From an uncultured Gammaproteobacteria bacterium (GTDB taxonomy: Bacteria; Pseudomonadota; Gammaproteobacteria; PS1; Pseudothioglobaceae), in the NCBI GenBank assembly GCA_913020715.1, contig CAJVZH010000011.1:1-57949 (forward strand): a stretch of 57,949 bases of DNA. Direction: 5' to 3'. The number at the start of each line of letters is the position of its first letter. Position 1 is the first letter of the stretch. The notes under the pieces were generated by a model, which saw nothing but the letters and a program-made list of their open reading frames with translations, ran no database searches and was not told where the DNA came from. The translations under genes and the position numbers were made by a program. Shown one piece after another: positions 1 through 8,821 of this stretch.

Positions 1-171
1 ACCGACCAACACGAGCTGATGGAAATTCAAGCTGGTGAAATGGATGTTTTACTTCCAGGCGCTGATGAGTGGATTACTATCACTGGCGGTCAGTCGTTTG
101 AAGTGCCTGCGAACAGCTCATTCAAGCTACAAGTTAAATCAGTAATCGATTACTGCTGTTCTTACTCTTAA
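1..171 (+). CDS. ppnP: Pyrimidine/purine nucleoside phosphorylase, 3' end only
   Basis: The reading frame is open from base 1 and ends at TAA 169-171, leaving the last 56 residues; the start lies outside the window. The pattern [14 protein letters not shown] followed by [11 protein letters not shown] and a C-terminal DYCCSY is the cupin barrel end of the PpnP (YaiE, DUF1255) family, whose full length is about 95-105 residues. The family cleaves nucleosides by phosphorolysis in the cytoplasm (family knowledge). Its stop is four bases from the stop of the convergent hydrolase gene. The assignment rests on these C-terminal motifs only. Confidence 0.85.
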   Translation, partial: TDQHELMEIQAGEMDVLLPGADEWITITGGQSFEVPANSSFKLQVKSVIDYCCSYS

Positions 172-175
172 TAAA

Positions 176-1108
176 CTATTGCCGACTTAGCCATACATCA
201 AGGCCTTGGGTACAGATTCCGAGGTCGTCTTCAAAAAGTGTCATTTGTAGGGTTTTCTCTAGAGAGACATCGTGCTCGGCGGCGCAATGTAATAAGTAGC
301 GTCCTAGTGATTTTTTGATGACTTCAAAACGATTTTTTGAGCCCTTGTGCTTAAGTGCAATTGCGGCAAAACTATCAATGCCATTTTTAAGTTTCTGTGC
401 ATTGTCTTCACTGAAAGGCATGCGTGAAAAGTGAGTTAAGTAAGCACATTCTGGTTGTAGTTTTAGAAGTTTGTCAATTGTGTTGTGCCAAGCACTAGGA
501 TCGAATTGAACGGGCGTTGTTGGAGGAAAAATAAGTTCGCCTTTTGCTGTGTCAAACTCTCGATAGCTTGCGCCAAGCGTGTCACCGCTAAAAATTCCTT
601 TTGAAGCCTCGTCCCAGACACAGTAATGATGCCTTGCATGGCCTGGCGTATCAATAAATGTGAGTGTTCGGTTGCCGAGTTTAATACTCTCACCGTCCTC
701 CGGGATTTTAATTCGATCTTCTGGAGTTGGGATCAAATCACCCAGAGTTTGCTTAAAAAACACTTCACCGTATACAGCCAATACGCCCGCTTTAAGCCTT
801 GTTGGATCGATCATATGTCTGGCGCCACGTTGATGCACATAAGCTATTGCATTTGGCAGGTATTTGATGAGCTCGCCTAGGCCGCCGGCATGGTCGAGGT
901 GAATGTGAGTCGTGAGGATGTAGGACACATTCTCTCGTTTAACACCCTTATCTTCAAGGGTTTGTAATAATATGGGCACTGATAGATGACAACCGGTATC
1001 AACAAAAGCTGCATATTCACCATCTTGTATTAGGTAGGCGGCCACAGCGTTGGGTCGTAAATGTTGCGTGTCAATACAGGTGATTTGATGACCTAAATCA
1101 TGAGTCAT
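176..1108 (-). CDS. Metallo-beta-lactamase-fold hydrolase
   Basis: A 310-residue protein of the MBL superfamily. The metal-binding motif HxHxDH is seen as THIHLDHAGG (His68, His70, Asp72, His73), followed by a GHARHH histidine cluster, SGDTLG (bridging Asp) and a late LTHF histidine, so both zinc sites look complete. The roughly 80 C-terminal residues after the MBL core have no motif I recognise. No signal peptide is seen, so it should be cytoplasmic. It overlaps the upstream CBS gene by 11 bases and is the last gene of the DUF1538/P-II-like/CBS set. Glyoxalase II-type thioester hydrolysis or another hydrolytic role is possible; the substrate cannot be told from sequence. Confidence 0.8.
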   Translation of the reverse strand: MTHDLGHQITCIDTQHLRPNAVAAYLIQDGEYAAFVDTGCHLSVPILLQTLEDKGVKRENVSYILTTHIHLDHAGGLGELIKYLPNAIAYVHQRGARHMIDPTRLKAGVLAVYGEVFFKQTLGDLIPTPEDRIKIPEDGESIKLGNRTLTFIDTPGHARHHYCVWDEASKGIFSGDTLGASYREFDTAKGELIFPPTTPVQFDPSAWHNTIDKLLKLQPECAYLTHFSRMPFSEDNAQKLKNGIDSFAAIALKHKGSKNRFEVIKKSLGRYLLHCAAEHDVSLEKTLQMTLFEDDLGICTQGLDVWLSRQ

Positions 1109-1517
1109 CAGTCTCGTCAGAATCCTTTAATTCATTGTTGTTAAACACAATACTGGTTAGACTGATAACGCCTACGACTTTTCCATCGTCAATAACGGGG
1201 CAACGAGAGAGATTAAACCTTGTCAGAAGTCGAGCACAATATCGAATATGCATTTTCGAATGCACTGAAATGGCGGGCTTGTTCATGATTTCATAGACGT
1301 TGACGCGATCTAAGGCTTTGTTTTTAGCGATGACCTTCCCTGCAATGTCGCCCATCAATACCACTCCGTATTCGTCATGCTCGTGAGCTTTATCGATAAT
1401 CAGCATTTTGGTTTTTTTGTGCTGCATGGTGTTGAGCGCTTCTTGCACAGTCATTCTACGATCAATGACATCCACTTGGGGCCACATTACATCTTCCACC
1501 AGTATGTCGGTTTTCAT
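1098..1517 (-). CDS. CBS-domain pair protein
   Basis: A 139-residue protein made of two CBS repeats: DVMWPQVDVIDRRMTVQEAL opens the first, and YEIMNKPAISVHSKMHI opens the second, which ends with CPVIDDGKVVGVISL. CBS pairs bind adenosine nucleotides and gate channels or transporters (family knowledge). It starts at an ATGA overlap with the P-II-like gene, with AGGAGG-type Shine-Dalgarno sequence just upstream, and overlaps the MBL gene at its end. With the P-II-like protein it most likely forms the sensing part of the DUF1538 membrane system (inference). There is no catalytic domain. Confidence 0.85.
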   Translation of the reverse strand: MKTDILVEDVMWPQVDVIDRRMTVQEALNTMQHKKTKMLIIDKAHEHDEYGVVLMGDIAGKVIAKNKALDRVNVYEIMNKPAISVHSKMHIRYCARLLTRFNLSRCPVIDDGKVVGVISLTSIVFNNNELKDSDETDDS

Positions 1518-1864
1518 AACTCCTCCTTCAAGGTTCTATTAAGTATATCAACTTGATGCATGACACCGACGGCATCTTCAACATCGATTTGAAAAGCGAT
1601 ACCTTCGTGCGATTTTTTGTCGAAAGCACCGACTTTGTTGATGGTTTCTAAAATTTCCCTAGCGTTGTTTTCCTCTACTAACATTAACAGAGCATCTCTG
1701 GGCGACTCAACATGTAAACCTAGAAAAGTCCTTTGGTCTTGCGAGCCCTCACCCCTGGCTTGGGAAATAACGGTTGACCCAGTCGCACCTTTTTCGCGTG
1801 CTGCAACTAGAATCTTATCGGTTTTATCGCAATCTACAAACGCGATAATCAGTTTAAAGTGCAT
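1514..1864 (-). CDS. P-II-like nucleotide-sensing protein
   Basis: A 116-residue protein of the nitrogen regulatory P-II superfamily. It begins MHFKLIIAFVDCDKTDKIL (beta1 and helix), has a T-loop segment around GSTVISQARGEGSQDQRTF, and continues with VESPRDALLMLVEENNAREILETI. The T-loop lacks the classical GlnB/GlnK uridylylation Tyr context, so it is a divergent P-II relative of the kind found beside DUF1538 genes, not GlnB. A strong GAGGAGGG ribosome site lies just before the ATG, ten bases after the DUF1538 gene. Its likely job is to report nucleotide or energy state to the transporter (inference). Confidence 0.8.
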   Translation of the reverse strand: MHFKLIIAFVDCDKTDKILVAAREKGATGSTVISQARGEGSQDQRTFLGLHVESPRDALLMLVEENNAREILETINKVGAFDKKSHEGIAFQIDVEDAVGVMHQVDILNRTLKEEL

Positions 1865-1874
1865 AGCACCCTCC

Positions 1875-2606
1875 TCACTTGTTAATCAAGTGCTTAAGTT
1901 GAACATAAACTAAAACGCTCATAATCGCAAATAGGCTTGCAAAAGCAATCAGCCCAAATCCGTCTATCAGCGGATTTCTTCCTTCAATCGTGCTAGCAAG
2001 ACCAAGGCCAAGTGCAGCCACTAAAGGAACGGTGACAGTTGAGGTTGTAACCCCACCCGTGTCATACGCCAAAGCAATGATTTGTTTTGGCGCAAAATAA
2101 GTTTGAACAATGACAATCAGATACCCTGTAAGAATGAAGTAATGTAGTGGTATGCCGACAACGATTCGATAGCTGCCCAATGCAATTCCCATCGCTACCC
2201 CAAGCGCCACAGCGATTCTCAGAGGCCAAGGTTTTACCGAGCCACCAGAAACTTGATTGGCTTTTATTGCAACGGCCAGTAATGACGGTTCTGCAATCGT
2301 GGTGGCGAAGCCAATGCAGGCTGCAAATATATACACCCAATAATAGTCAAACCAGAAAAGCTCTTCTTTGCCAAGAAAGTCGAGAGAAGTGAGTTGCTCA
2401 GCCATAAGCCTTCCTAATGGAAATAATGCTTTTTCGAGCCCCAACATGAAAAATGTTAGCCCAACCCACACCATTAGCAGGCCGAACAACACCTGTTTGA
2501 TATTGGGTATTTTCTTCTTAAGAATCAGTAATTGAAAAGCAAAGATTGTTGCAATAATTGGCGCAATATCGCCAAACATACTGATGAATGGATTAATGTA
2601 GCTCAT
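1875..2606 (-). CDS. DUF1538 membrane protein B (UmpB-like)
   Basis: A 243-residue integral membrane protein. The start is taken at the ATG of the ATGA overlap with the upstream DUF1538 gene (2603-2606), not at the upstream in-frame codon about 190 bases earlier, because that extension lies inside the neighbour and is rich in Cys, Trp and His. About seven hydrophobic segments are visible. Conserved family motifs are ATTIAEPSLLAVA (about 101-113) and YDTGGVTTSTVTVP (about 181-194), followed by GRNPLIDGFGLIAFA. Paired DUF1538 proteins were reported as a two-component Na+(Li+,K+)/H+ antiporter (UmpAB) in Halomonas, from memory. It is paralogous to its partner. Confidence 0.85.
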   Translation of the reverse strand: MSYINPFISMFGDIAPIIATIFAFQLLILKKKIPNIKQVLFGLLMVWVGLTFFMLGLEKALFPLGRLMAEQLTSLDFLGKEELFWFDYYWVYIFAACIGFATTIAEPSLLAVAIKANQVSGGSVKPWPLRIAVALGVAMGIALGSYRIVVGIPLHYFILTGYLIVIVQTYFAPKQIIALAYDTGGVTTSTVTVPLVAALGLGLASTIEGRNPLIDGFGLIAFASLFAIMSVLVYVQLKHLINK

Positions 2607-3337
2607 AACATGATGCCAAAAATCATCACTGCGATAATTGGCGATAATGAACAAATGGCTATCATGCCAAAGCCATCGGTAAGAGGGTTGCGACCCCGAA
2701 TACTGCTGGCGAGCCCCACCCCCAATGCGGTGACCAAAGGCACAGTGATGGTTGAGGTGGTAACACCGCCAGCATCGTAAGCAATGCCAATAATCCACTC
2801 AGGGGCTATCAGTGTTGTCAGAAGCACCAGTAGATAGCCACCAATGATAAGCCATTGAATTGACCAGCCTTTGAGTATTCTAAAGACGCCCAAAACAACT
2901 GAGAGCCCAACTGCAATTGCCACTGCAATTCTAAGTGTGGAGGCGTAATTATCAATTGCGGATTGGTCGTGTGAAATAATTCCACCAACTGCAGCAACAT
3001 CTGCGGATTCATTCGCAATAGCAATAAGGGCCGGCTCTGCGATTGTGGCACCAAAGCCAAGGGTAAAGGCAAATACCAGTAGCCACAATAATGAGCCTCT
3101 TTCGACAAAGGCATGGGCAATGCTTTCGCCTATTGGAAAAAGACCGGTTCGAAGGCCAGAAATAAACAATGTTAGGCCAATTAGGATATAGAGAGTGCCC
3201 AGTGCGATAGAGCTAAAATCAGGTATTGGACGCTGAAGGACAGCGATTTGGAAAAAAGCGATAACAACAACAATAGGAAGTAAGTCTTTGCCGCTTTCAA
3301 GCAGGTTATTTACAAGCCTCCTAAGTGCCTCATTCAT
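2603..3337 (-). CDS. DUF1538 membrane protein A (UmpA-like)
   Basis: A 244-residue membrane protein, first gene of the minus-strand operon. It has about seven transmembrane segments and the same two signature motifs as its partner: GATIAEPALIAIA (about 96-108) and YDAGGVTTSTITVP (about 187-200), then GRNPLTDGFGMIA. The glycine- and threonine-rich re-entrant-looking motifs and the internal similarity of the two proteins suggest a heterodimeric transporter with inverted or parallel halves (inference). A GGAGGAAG ribosome site lies about ten bases before the ATG. A -10 TATAAT on this strand is at 3368-3373. Cation/proton exchange is the best guess from the UmpAB precedent. Confidence 0.85.
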   Translation of the reverse strand: MNEALRRLVNNLLESGKDLLPIVVVIAFFQIAVLQRPIPDFSSIALGTLYILIGLTLFISGLRTGLFPIGESIAHAFVERGSLLWLLVFAFTLGFGATIAEPALIAIANESADVAAVGGIISHDQSAIDNYASTLRIAVAIAVGLSVVLGVFRILKGWSIQWLIIGGYLLVLLTTLIAPEWIIGIAYDAGGVTTSTITVPLVTALGVGLASSIRGRNPLTDGFGMIAICSLSPIIAVMIFGIML

Positions 3338-3367
3338 TGGTGTTTTACTTCCTCCATTCTTTCTCGT

Positions 3368-3373
3368 ATTATA
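3368..3373 (-). promoter_or_regulatory. -10 box for the DUF1538 operon
   Basis: A perfect TATAAT read on the minus strand, placing transcription start near 3361 and a short leader before the ATG at 3337. No good -35 match is visible at the usual spacing, so strength is uncertain. Confidence 0.45.
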
Positions 3374-3411
3374 AACCTGCTATCGATGGTTAAAATGACT
3401 TGTACTTTGTT

Positions 3412-3417
3412 TATAAT
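3412..3417 (+). promoter_or_regulatory. -10 box for the pabC-mltG gene
   Basis: TATAAT on the plus strand 30 bases before the ATG at 3447. The best -35 is a weak TTAAAA with a 16-base spacer at 3390-3395. The site lies back to back with the minus-strand -10 at 3368-3373 in the only gap between the two operons. Confidence 0.45.
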
Positions 3418-3446
3418 GCATTTAGATTGTCAATTTTTTACTTACA

Positions 3447-5246
3447 ATGAACCCAATCGTTCTTATTAATGGCGCCAAGCAATCCAAGACTACTGTCTTT
3501 AACCGCAACACGCAATTTGGTGACGGTTTGTTTGAAACGTGTATTGTTGAAAGCAAGAACATTCTCTTTTGGCCTGATCACTTGGCGCGATTGAATAAGG
3601 GCTGTGAAAAGCTTGGTATTGGTAAAGTTGACGAGTCATTTTGGTTGAGTGATATTAGAAAAGCGCTGTCTTTTTCGCGTCTAAGTAACTGTGTTGTCAA
3701 AATAATCCTATCCAGGGGTGAATCGCTCCGAGGTTATGGTTTTGTGGGTGATATCAAGCCAGTTCGGATTGTTATTGTTTCTGAAATGTCCAAGGCCGCA
3801 CCGCGTCAAGACCTCACTCTGGATTTTTGTGAAAGTGGCTATGCATCGAACCCAAAACTCGCTGGCATTAAGCATTGCAACCGATTAGAGCAGATACTTG
3901 CCCGGGCTGATTTGAAGTGTGACGAAGGCGTGATGTTGGATGAAGGCGGTAATGTCATCTCTGTTACACAAGGTAATATTTTCTCTATTTATGCCAATAC
4001 GCTGCACACGCCACGCCTTGATAAATGCGGCATCGAAGGCACACGCCGTGCCATTATTCTTGAGATTGCAAGTGAACTCGGCATGCAAATCAATGTTGGT
4101 CCGCTTAGTGTGAATAAACTCATGGAATCTGACGAGGTGTTTATTTCTAATAGTGTGATGGAGATTCAATCAATCACTCAAATTGGTGATATGAGCTTTG
4201 CGAGCAATGGTGTGACAGAATCTATTAGGTCGGCGTTTGAAGAAAAGAAGCGGGCAAACAATGCTTGGCTTTCGGTAAAAAAAAATAAAACCTTTGCAAG
4301 GTTGACTAAAGTCGTCTTGATCTTGGCTTTGGGCATGTGGGTTTGGACTTCAAAAGATATGCTTGTAGAGGATGCACAAATATATCATTTGCAAAAAGGC
4401 GCGACTATTGACGTTGTTGCCCTAGATTTGCATAATAAGGAGTTGATTAATTCCGAGTGGTATTTCAAACTTAGCGCGATGGCTGTGGATGCAAGCACAA
4501 AACTGCAAACCGGCTACTACCAACTTAAGCCAAAGATGAGCGTTTTGAGCTTTCTAGATAAGGTGACGAGTGGTGATGTGGTTAGACAGAATGTCACCCT
4601 GATTGAGGGCGTCACCATTGACAGTTACTATTTGCAATTAAGTCAAAATCCAGCGGTGAAAGGCAAAGATACGTTTGAAGGTGTTATGAAATCCCTAAAT
4701 ATTGAAGCACCTTTTGAGGGTTGGATATTCCCTGAGACTTACCAAGTTACATACGGCGATAGCATTCAAAGTGTTTTCGCAAGGGCGCACGATTCAATGA
4801 GGATGCAACTCGATGATTTATGGCAATCAAGGGCAGACGCTCTGCCGTATAACTCTCCATACGAGGCGATTATTTTGGCCTCTCTCATTGAGAAGGAAAC
4901 TGCGCATCACCAAGAGAAGTCAATGATTGCCGGAGTGTTCATGCGTAGACTCGCAGAAGGTATGAGATTGCAAACCGATCCAAGCGTTATTTATGCGTTG
5001 GGAGATGCCTATACAGGTTCGTTGTCCAGGAACGACTTAAGAATTAAAAGTCCGTACAACACCTATCGACACGAAGGCTTGCCGCCGGGCGCAATTGGCT
5101 CAGTTGGCTATGAGTCTTTGTATGCGGCTTTTCATCCAGATGACGGCCATAGCCTTTATTTTGTCTCGAAAAAAGACGGCAGTCATGCATTTGCCGAAAC
5201 CTATCAAGGGCACAAGGACAATATCCAGCGTTACTTAAGTAATTAA
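3447..5246 (+). CDS. Fused aminodeoxychorismate lyase and endolytic murein transglycosylase (PabC-MltG)
   Basis: A single 599-residue frame joins two proteins that are normally separate neighbours. Residues 1-about 265 are a class IV PLP aminotransferase-fold lyase (PabC, 4-aminobenzoate formation for folate), with NTQFGDGLFET, PLP lysine Lys142 in IKHCNRLEQ and QGNIFS. Residues about 284-300 form one transmembrane helix preceded by a basic stretch (KKNKTFARLTK). Residues about 310-599 are MltG (YceG), the lytic transglycosylase that ends glycan strands, with the catalytic-region IEKETA at 481-486 and RLQTDPSVIYALG. Topology fits: PabC inside, MltG in the periplasm. tmk and holB follow, the usual gammaproteobacterial order. 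No frameshift or stop is visible at the junction. Confidence 0.9.
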   Translation: MNPIVLINGAKQSKTTVFNRNTQFGDGLFETCIVESKNILFWPDHLARLNKGCEKLGIGKVDESFWLSDIRKALSFSRLSNCVVKIILSRGESLRGYGFVGDIKPVRIVIVSEMSKAAPRQDLTLDFCESGYASNPKLAGIKHCNRLEQILARADLKCDEGVMLDEGGNVISVTQGNIFSIYANTLHTPRLDKCGIEGTRRAIILEIASELGMQINVGPLSVNKLMESDEVFISNSVMEIQSITQIGDMSFASNGVTESIRSAFEEKKRANNAWLSVKKNKTFARLTKVVLILALGMWVWTSKDMLVEDAQIYHLQKGATIDVVALDLHNKELINSEWYFKLSAMAVDASTKLQTGYYQLKPKMSVLSFLDKVTSGDVVRQNVTLIEGVTIDSYYLQLSQNPAVKGKDTFEGVMKSLNIEAPFEGWIFPETYQVTYGDSIQSVFARAHDSMRMQLDDLWQSRADALPYNSPYEAIILASLIEKETAHHQEKSMIAGVFMRRLAEGMRLQTDPSVIYALGDAYTGSLSRNDLRIKSPYNTYRHEGLPPGAIGSVGYESLYAAFHPDDGHSLYFVSKKDGSHAFAETYQGHKDNIQRYLSN

Positions 5247-5284
5247 GCAGAGTTCTTTGTACAAATCATTTTAAAATTACCATT

Positions 5285-5902
5285 ATGAAACAAGGCAAGT
5301 TTATAACTCTAGATGGCGTAGAAGGTGCAGGTAAAAGCACGCAAATTGATTTTATTTGCGCTTATCTTCAAGAAAAAGGCATTGAAGTCGTAAGAACTCG
5401 TGAACCAGGCGGCACTGAACTTGGAGAAAAAATTCGAACACTGCTGCTTGGTGTGGAAACAGGTGCTATGCACAGCGATACGGAATTGTTATTAATGTTC
5501 AGTGCGCGGAATGAGCACATCCACAGCAAAATACAGCCCGCTTTAGCGCAGGGTAAGTGGGTTGTCAGTGATCGTTTTACTGACGCTTCTTTTGCCTATC
5601 AGGGCGGCGGCAGATCGTTAGATTTATCTAGAATTGAAGCACTTGAAGCTTGGGTTCAGGGTGAATTCAGGCCTGATTTAACGCTGCTTTTAGATCTTAG
5701 TGTTGATATTGGCATGACAAGAATTGAAGCTCGTTCAGCCAAGGATCGTATTGAGCAAGAGGAGCGAGCCTTTTTTGAGCGAGTCAGAAAAGTGTTTATT
5801 GACCGTTCACAACAATATCCTCAACGTATTAAATTGGTCGATGCCTCTGTCGGAATAAGTGAAGTCAGTCATCAAATTCATACTTATTTAGAGCAGTTAT
5901 GA
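5285..5902 (+). CDS. tmk: Thymidylate kinase
   Basis: A 205-residue cytoplasmic kinase that phosphorylates dTMP to dTDP. The P-loop is GVEGAGKST (11-19), the DR motif is Asp96-Arg97 in SDRFTDASFAYQGGGR, and a TREPGGTELGEKIR segment binds the dTMP. Length and motifs are standard. It lies 38 bases after the pabC-mltG fusion and overlaps holB by four bases (ATGA), as in many gammaproteobacteria. Confidence 0.97.
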   Translation: MKQGKFITLDGVEGAGKSTQIDFICAYLQEKGIEVVRTREPGGTELGEKIRTLLLGVETGAMHSDTELLLMFSARNEHIHSKIQPALAQGKWVVSDRFTDASFAYQGGGRSLDLSRIEALEAWVQGEFRPDLTLLLDLSVDIGMTRIEARSAKDRIEQEERAFFERVRKVFIDRSQQYPQRIKLVDASVGISEVSHQIHTYLEQL

Positions 5903-6942
5903 TTCTACCTTGGCATCAAAATGCTTTTGCAAAGCTCACTCAAATGCTAGAGCAAAGACATCTGCCGCAAGCGCTACTGATTACCGGTTCTGAAAAAATT
6001 GGAAAATTTGAACTTGCACAGCGTTTTATTCAAACACTTTTGTGTGAGAATGACTCTTGTGGTGAATGCCGACACTGTCGTCAACTTGCCAAAGATAATC
6101 CAAGAGAGATGCTGGATCAGAGCGTACTGGTTAGAAGGTCGTATTATCCTAATATGGTTTTTTGTCGCACAGAGTTAAGAGAGTCTGGCAAGGAATCAAA
6201 GGAGATTCGAGTGGACCAGATTCGGGCTTTTTGTGACATTCTCAACAAAACTGCGGATGAACTGCAAATTGGCGTTATCTTTTATGCCGATCAGATGAAC
6301 GTCAGTGCTGCCAATAGCTTACTTAAGACTCTTGAAGAGCCTCGAGAAAATACTCTGATTATTTTACTGGCGCACAATGCCAGTGCATTGCCGGCAACCA
6401 TTCTTTCTCGCTGTCAAAGTGTGCATATTAGTCCAGCTTTTGATTCGGAGAGTGTGGAGTGGCTGTCCAATCATATTGACCGTGAAAAGCGCAGTGATTT
6501 TGATGCTTCTCAGTTACTTGAAAGTGCTCACGGCATTCCATTTAAGGCAGTAGAAGAATTGCAGGGGGATTATTTTCTTCAGTTTCAAAGTTGGCAAAAC
6601 CATTTGCTGGAAATGGCAATGAACCCTGCCAAAACTATTGAGACGGAGATTTTTGAGGGCCATGAGCTAGAAACTCTGGTCTGTTTACAGCAACTTATCA
6701 CCGAAGGCATTCGCCTAAAATTACTTAAAACGCAGGGCGCATTATTGGAGCTAAACAAGGTTGTTAGCAAGGCGTCTTCGGATAATTTATTCCGCCTATT
6801 GGACGATATTTCACGGGCGATTTCGCTGTCACAAAACCCTGTAAATATGATCTTATTATTGGATAATGTGCTCATTGTTTGGTCGCATATTACCCACCTC
6901 AAACAATATCCAATTATTACCATTCCTCAGGAGACCTTATGA
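5899..6942 (+). CDS. holB: DNA polymerase III delta' subunit
   Basis: A 347-residue clamp-loader AAA+ subunit. It has a Cys4 zinc module ([12 protein letters not shown] near 51-62), a P-loop relative that looks degenerate ([11 protein letters not shown]), and sensor 1/SRC motif as [20 protein letters not shown] is typical of delta'. Between the zinc module and [14 protein letters not shown] there is an insert of about 20 residues containing [15 protein letters not shown], longer than in E. coli HolB. The start overlaps the tmk stop (ATGA) and the end overlaps the hemL start (ATGA), so the three are translationally coupled. Confidence 0.93.
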   Translation: MILPWHQNAFAKLTQMLEQRHLPQALLITGSEKIGKFELAQRFIQTLLCENDSCGECRHCRQLAKDNPREMLDQSVLVRRSYYPNMVFCRTELRESGKESKEIRVDQIRAFCDILNKTADELQIGVIFYADQMNVSAANSLLKTLEEPRENTLIILLAHNASALPATILSRCQSVHISPAFDSESVEWLSNHIDREKRSDFDASQLLESAHGIPFKAVEELQGDYFLQFQSWQNHLLEMAMNPAKTIETEIFEGHELETLVCLQQLITEGIRLKLLKTQGALLELNKVVSKASSDNLFRLLDDISRAISLSQNPVNMILLLDNVLIVWSHITHLKQYPIITIPQETL

Positions 6943-8222
6943 GTCAGTCGTCAACGTTTTTTAATGAAGCCAAAAACTATATTCCTGGCGGTGTCAATTC
7001 GCCTGTGAGAGCGTTTAATGGTGTTGGTGGTGATCCTATCTATTTTGAGCGCGGTGCCGGCGCTTACCTTGTTGATGTTGATGGCAAAGAATACGTAGAC
7101 TACGTTGGCTCCTGGGGTCCGATGATTTTGGGTCACTCAAATCCAGTAGTTCTTGATGCTGTCAGAGAGACTTTGGATAAAGGGTTGGGTTTTGGTGCGC
7201 CGACCGAAATTGAAACTCGACTGGCCAAAAAAGTGTGTCAGCTGGTGCCGTCAATTGAACTGGTGAGAATGGTAAGTTCGGGTACAGAGGCAACGATGAG
7301 CGCTATTCGTTTGGCCCGTGGATACACTAACCGAGACAAAATTGTTAAGTTTGAAGGCTGTTATCACGGTCATTCTGATTCTCTATTGGTTAAGGCAGGC
7401 TCAGGTGCGCTAACTTTAGGTGTACCCACTTCGCCGGGCGTACCAGAAGATTTGGCGCAACATACCTTGACTTTGGAGTACAACAACTTAGGATCGGTTC
7501 AGTCATTGTTTTCTGAGATGGGCGAGCAAGTGGCTTGTATTATTGTTGAACCAGTGGCGGGTAATATGAATTGTATTCCACCGAGCGAAGGATTTTTGCA
7601 AGGCCTCAGAGACGTCTGTGACGCACATGGTACCGTACTTATTTTTGACGAAGTGATGACCGGTTTTCGAGTGGCGCTCGGTGGCGCGCAAGCGTACTAC
7701 CAGGTAAAGCCCGACCTAACCACCCTGGGCAAGGTAATTGGCGGTGGTCTACCAGTTGCAGCTTTTGGTGGTAAGCGTGAAATTATGAGTGGCATCGCCC
7801 CTTTGGGTCCTGTGTATCAAGCAGGCACACTGTCGGGCAACCCATTATCCATGGCTGCCGGTTTGGCCATGTTAAACGTCTTGGAAAATGATGTGAATTT
7901 CTACCGAAACCTCAGTGAAAGCACTGAGTATTTGACCTCAGGTATTGTTAATGCTGCAAAGGCGTGCGATATTCCAATGACTGCAAATACTGTCGGTGGT
8001 ATGTTTGGACTGTTCTTTAGTGATGAAGAAAAAGTTAGTAATTTTGCCCAGGCGTCGAATTGTAATATCGAGCGCTTTAAGGCCTTTTATCAGCTGATGC
8101 TAGGTGAGGGCGTGTATTTGGCGCCATCGGCCTATGAAGCTGGATTTTTGTCGGGCGCTCATGGCAAAAACGAACTCGATAAAACCATTGAAGCTGCAAG
8201 CAAGGCATTCTCTCAACTGTGA
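6939..8222 (+). CDS. hemL: Glutamate-1-semialdehyde 2,1-aminomutase
   Basis: A 427-residue PLP enzyme converting glutamate-1-semialdehyde to 5-aminolevulinate in the C5 tetrapyrrole pathway. The start is the ATG at 6939, preceded by CAGGAGA and overlapping the holB stop; a longer in-frame start at 6879 lies inside holB and has no ribosome site. The product opens [18 protein letters not shown] as expected. The PLP lysine is Lys265 in [17 protein letters not shown]; the FDEVMTGFR aspartate and SSGTEA phosphate loop are present. Its placement after holB is less usual than the tmk-holB pairing. Confidence 0.97.
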   Translation: MSQSSTFFNEAKNYIPGGVNSPVRAFNGVGGDPIYFERGAGAYLVDVDGKEYVDYVGSWGPMILGHSNPVVLDAVRETLDKGLGFGAPTEIETRLAKKVCQLVPSIELVRMVSSGTEATMSAIRLARGYTNRDKIVKFEGCYHGHSDSLLVKAGSGALTLGVPTSPGVPEDLAQHTLTLEYNNLGSVQSLFSEMGEQVACIIVEPVAGNMNCIPPSEGFLQGLRDVCDAHGTVLIFDEVMTGFRVALGGAQAYYQVKPDLTTLGKVIGGGLPVAAFGGKREIMSGIAPLGPVYQAGTLSGNPLSMAAGLAMLNVLENDVNFYRNLSESTEYLTSGIVNAAKACDIPMTANTVGGMFGLFFSDEEKVSNFAQASNCNIERFKAFYQLMLGEGVYLAPSAYEAGFLSGAHGKNELDKTIEAASKAFSQL

Positions 8223-8821
8223 ATATCGTTGATGTAGGGATTGAAATGGCTGAGGCGCAGAAGCTTTTGGCGGCCTATCAAAATAACATTACTGTATTTG
8301 GTTCGGCAAGAGTAAAGCGCACAGATCCACTGTTTCAAGAGGCGTATCAATTAGCAAAAGAGCTATCAGACGATGGCTATAACATTCTCACTGGCGCTGG
8401 ACCTGGCATTATGAAAGCTGCTAATAAGGGTGCTTATGAGGGAAAATCAAAAAGCATAGGGCTTAATATTGAACTGCCCCACGAACAAAGTGCTAACCCT
8501 TATTTGGATGAATGCCTAACCTTTGAGCACTTTTTTTCTCGCAAGGTGATGCTAGTTAAGCATGCACAAGCTTGTGTTTACTTCCCGGGCGGTTACGGTA
8601 CAGCTGACGAGTTGATGGAGGTCTTGACCTTGGTACAAACGGAGAAAATGCGCCCCATCCCTTTGATTTTGTATGGATTTGAGTATTGGAAGCCACTGTT
8701 ATTTTGGTTTACGAAATTAGCAGAAGGCGGCTATATTTCCAAACAAGACTTGGCTTTAATGCGTGTTGTCGACTCAACCGATGAAATTATTCAAATTATT
8801 AAGGAAAACGTATGCCACTAG
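8219..8821 (+). CDS. LOG-family Rossmann protein (TIGR00730 type)
   Basis: A 200-residue protein of the lysine-decarboxylase-like LOG family, which hydrolyses nucleoside 5'-monophosphates and releases free cytokinin-type bases in studied members. Visible motifs are [14 protein letters not shown] (59-72), catalytic Arg108 region (SRKVMLVK) and PGGYGTADE (123-131). The frame can start at a GTG overlapping the hemL stop (GTGA, 8219) or at the ATG at 8246, which has AGGG upstream; the second would give 191 residues. It overlaps the next gene by ten bases. The physiological substrate is not evident. Confidence 0.85.
   Translation: MNIVDVGIEMAEAQKLLAAYQNNITVFGSARVKRTDPLFQEAYQLAKELSDDGYNILTGAGPGIMKAANKGAYEGKSKSIGLNIELPHEQSANPYLDECLTFEHFFSRKVMLVKHAQACVYFPGGYGTADELMEVLTLVQTEKMRPIPLILYGFEYWKPLLFWFTKLAEGGYISKQDLALMRVVDSTDEIIQIIKENVCH

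Noticed and set aside
2607-2798. N-terminal extension of DUF1538 protein B
   Set aside because: The in-frame codons lie inside the other DUF1538 gene, the residues are Cys/Trp/His-rich and unlike a membrane protein, and an ATGA overlap gives a natural start at 2606.
6879-6938. Longer hemL start
   Set aside because: It overlaps holB by 60 bases with no ribosome site; ATG 6939 has CAGGAGA and the family N-terminus.
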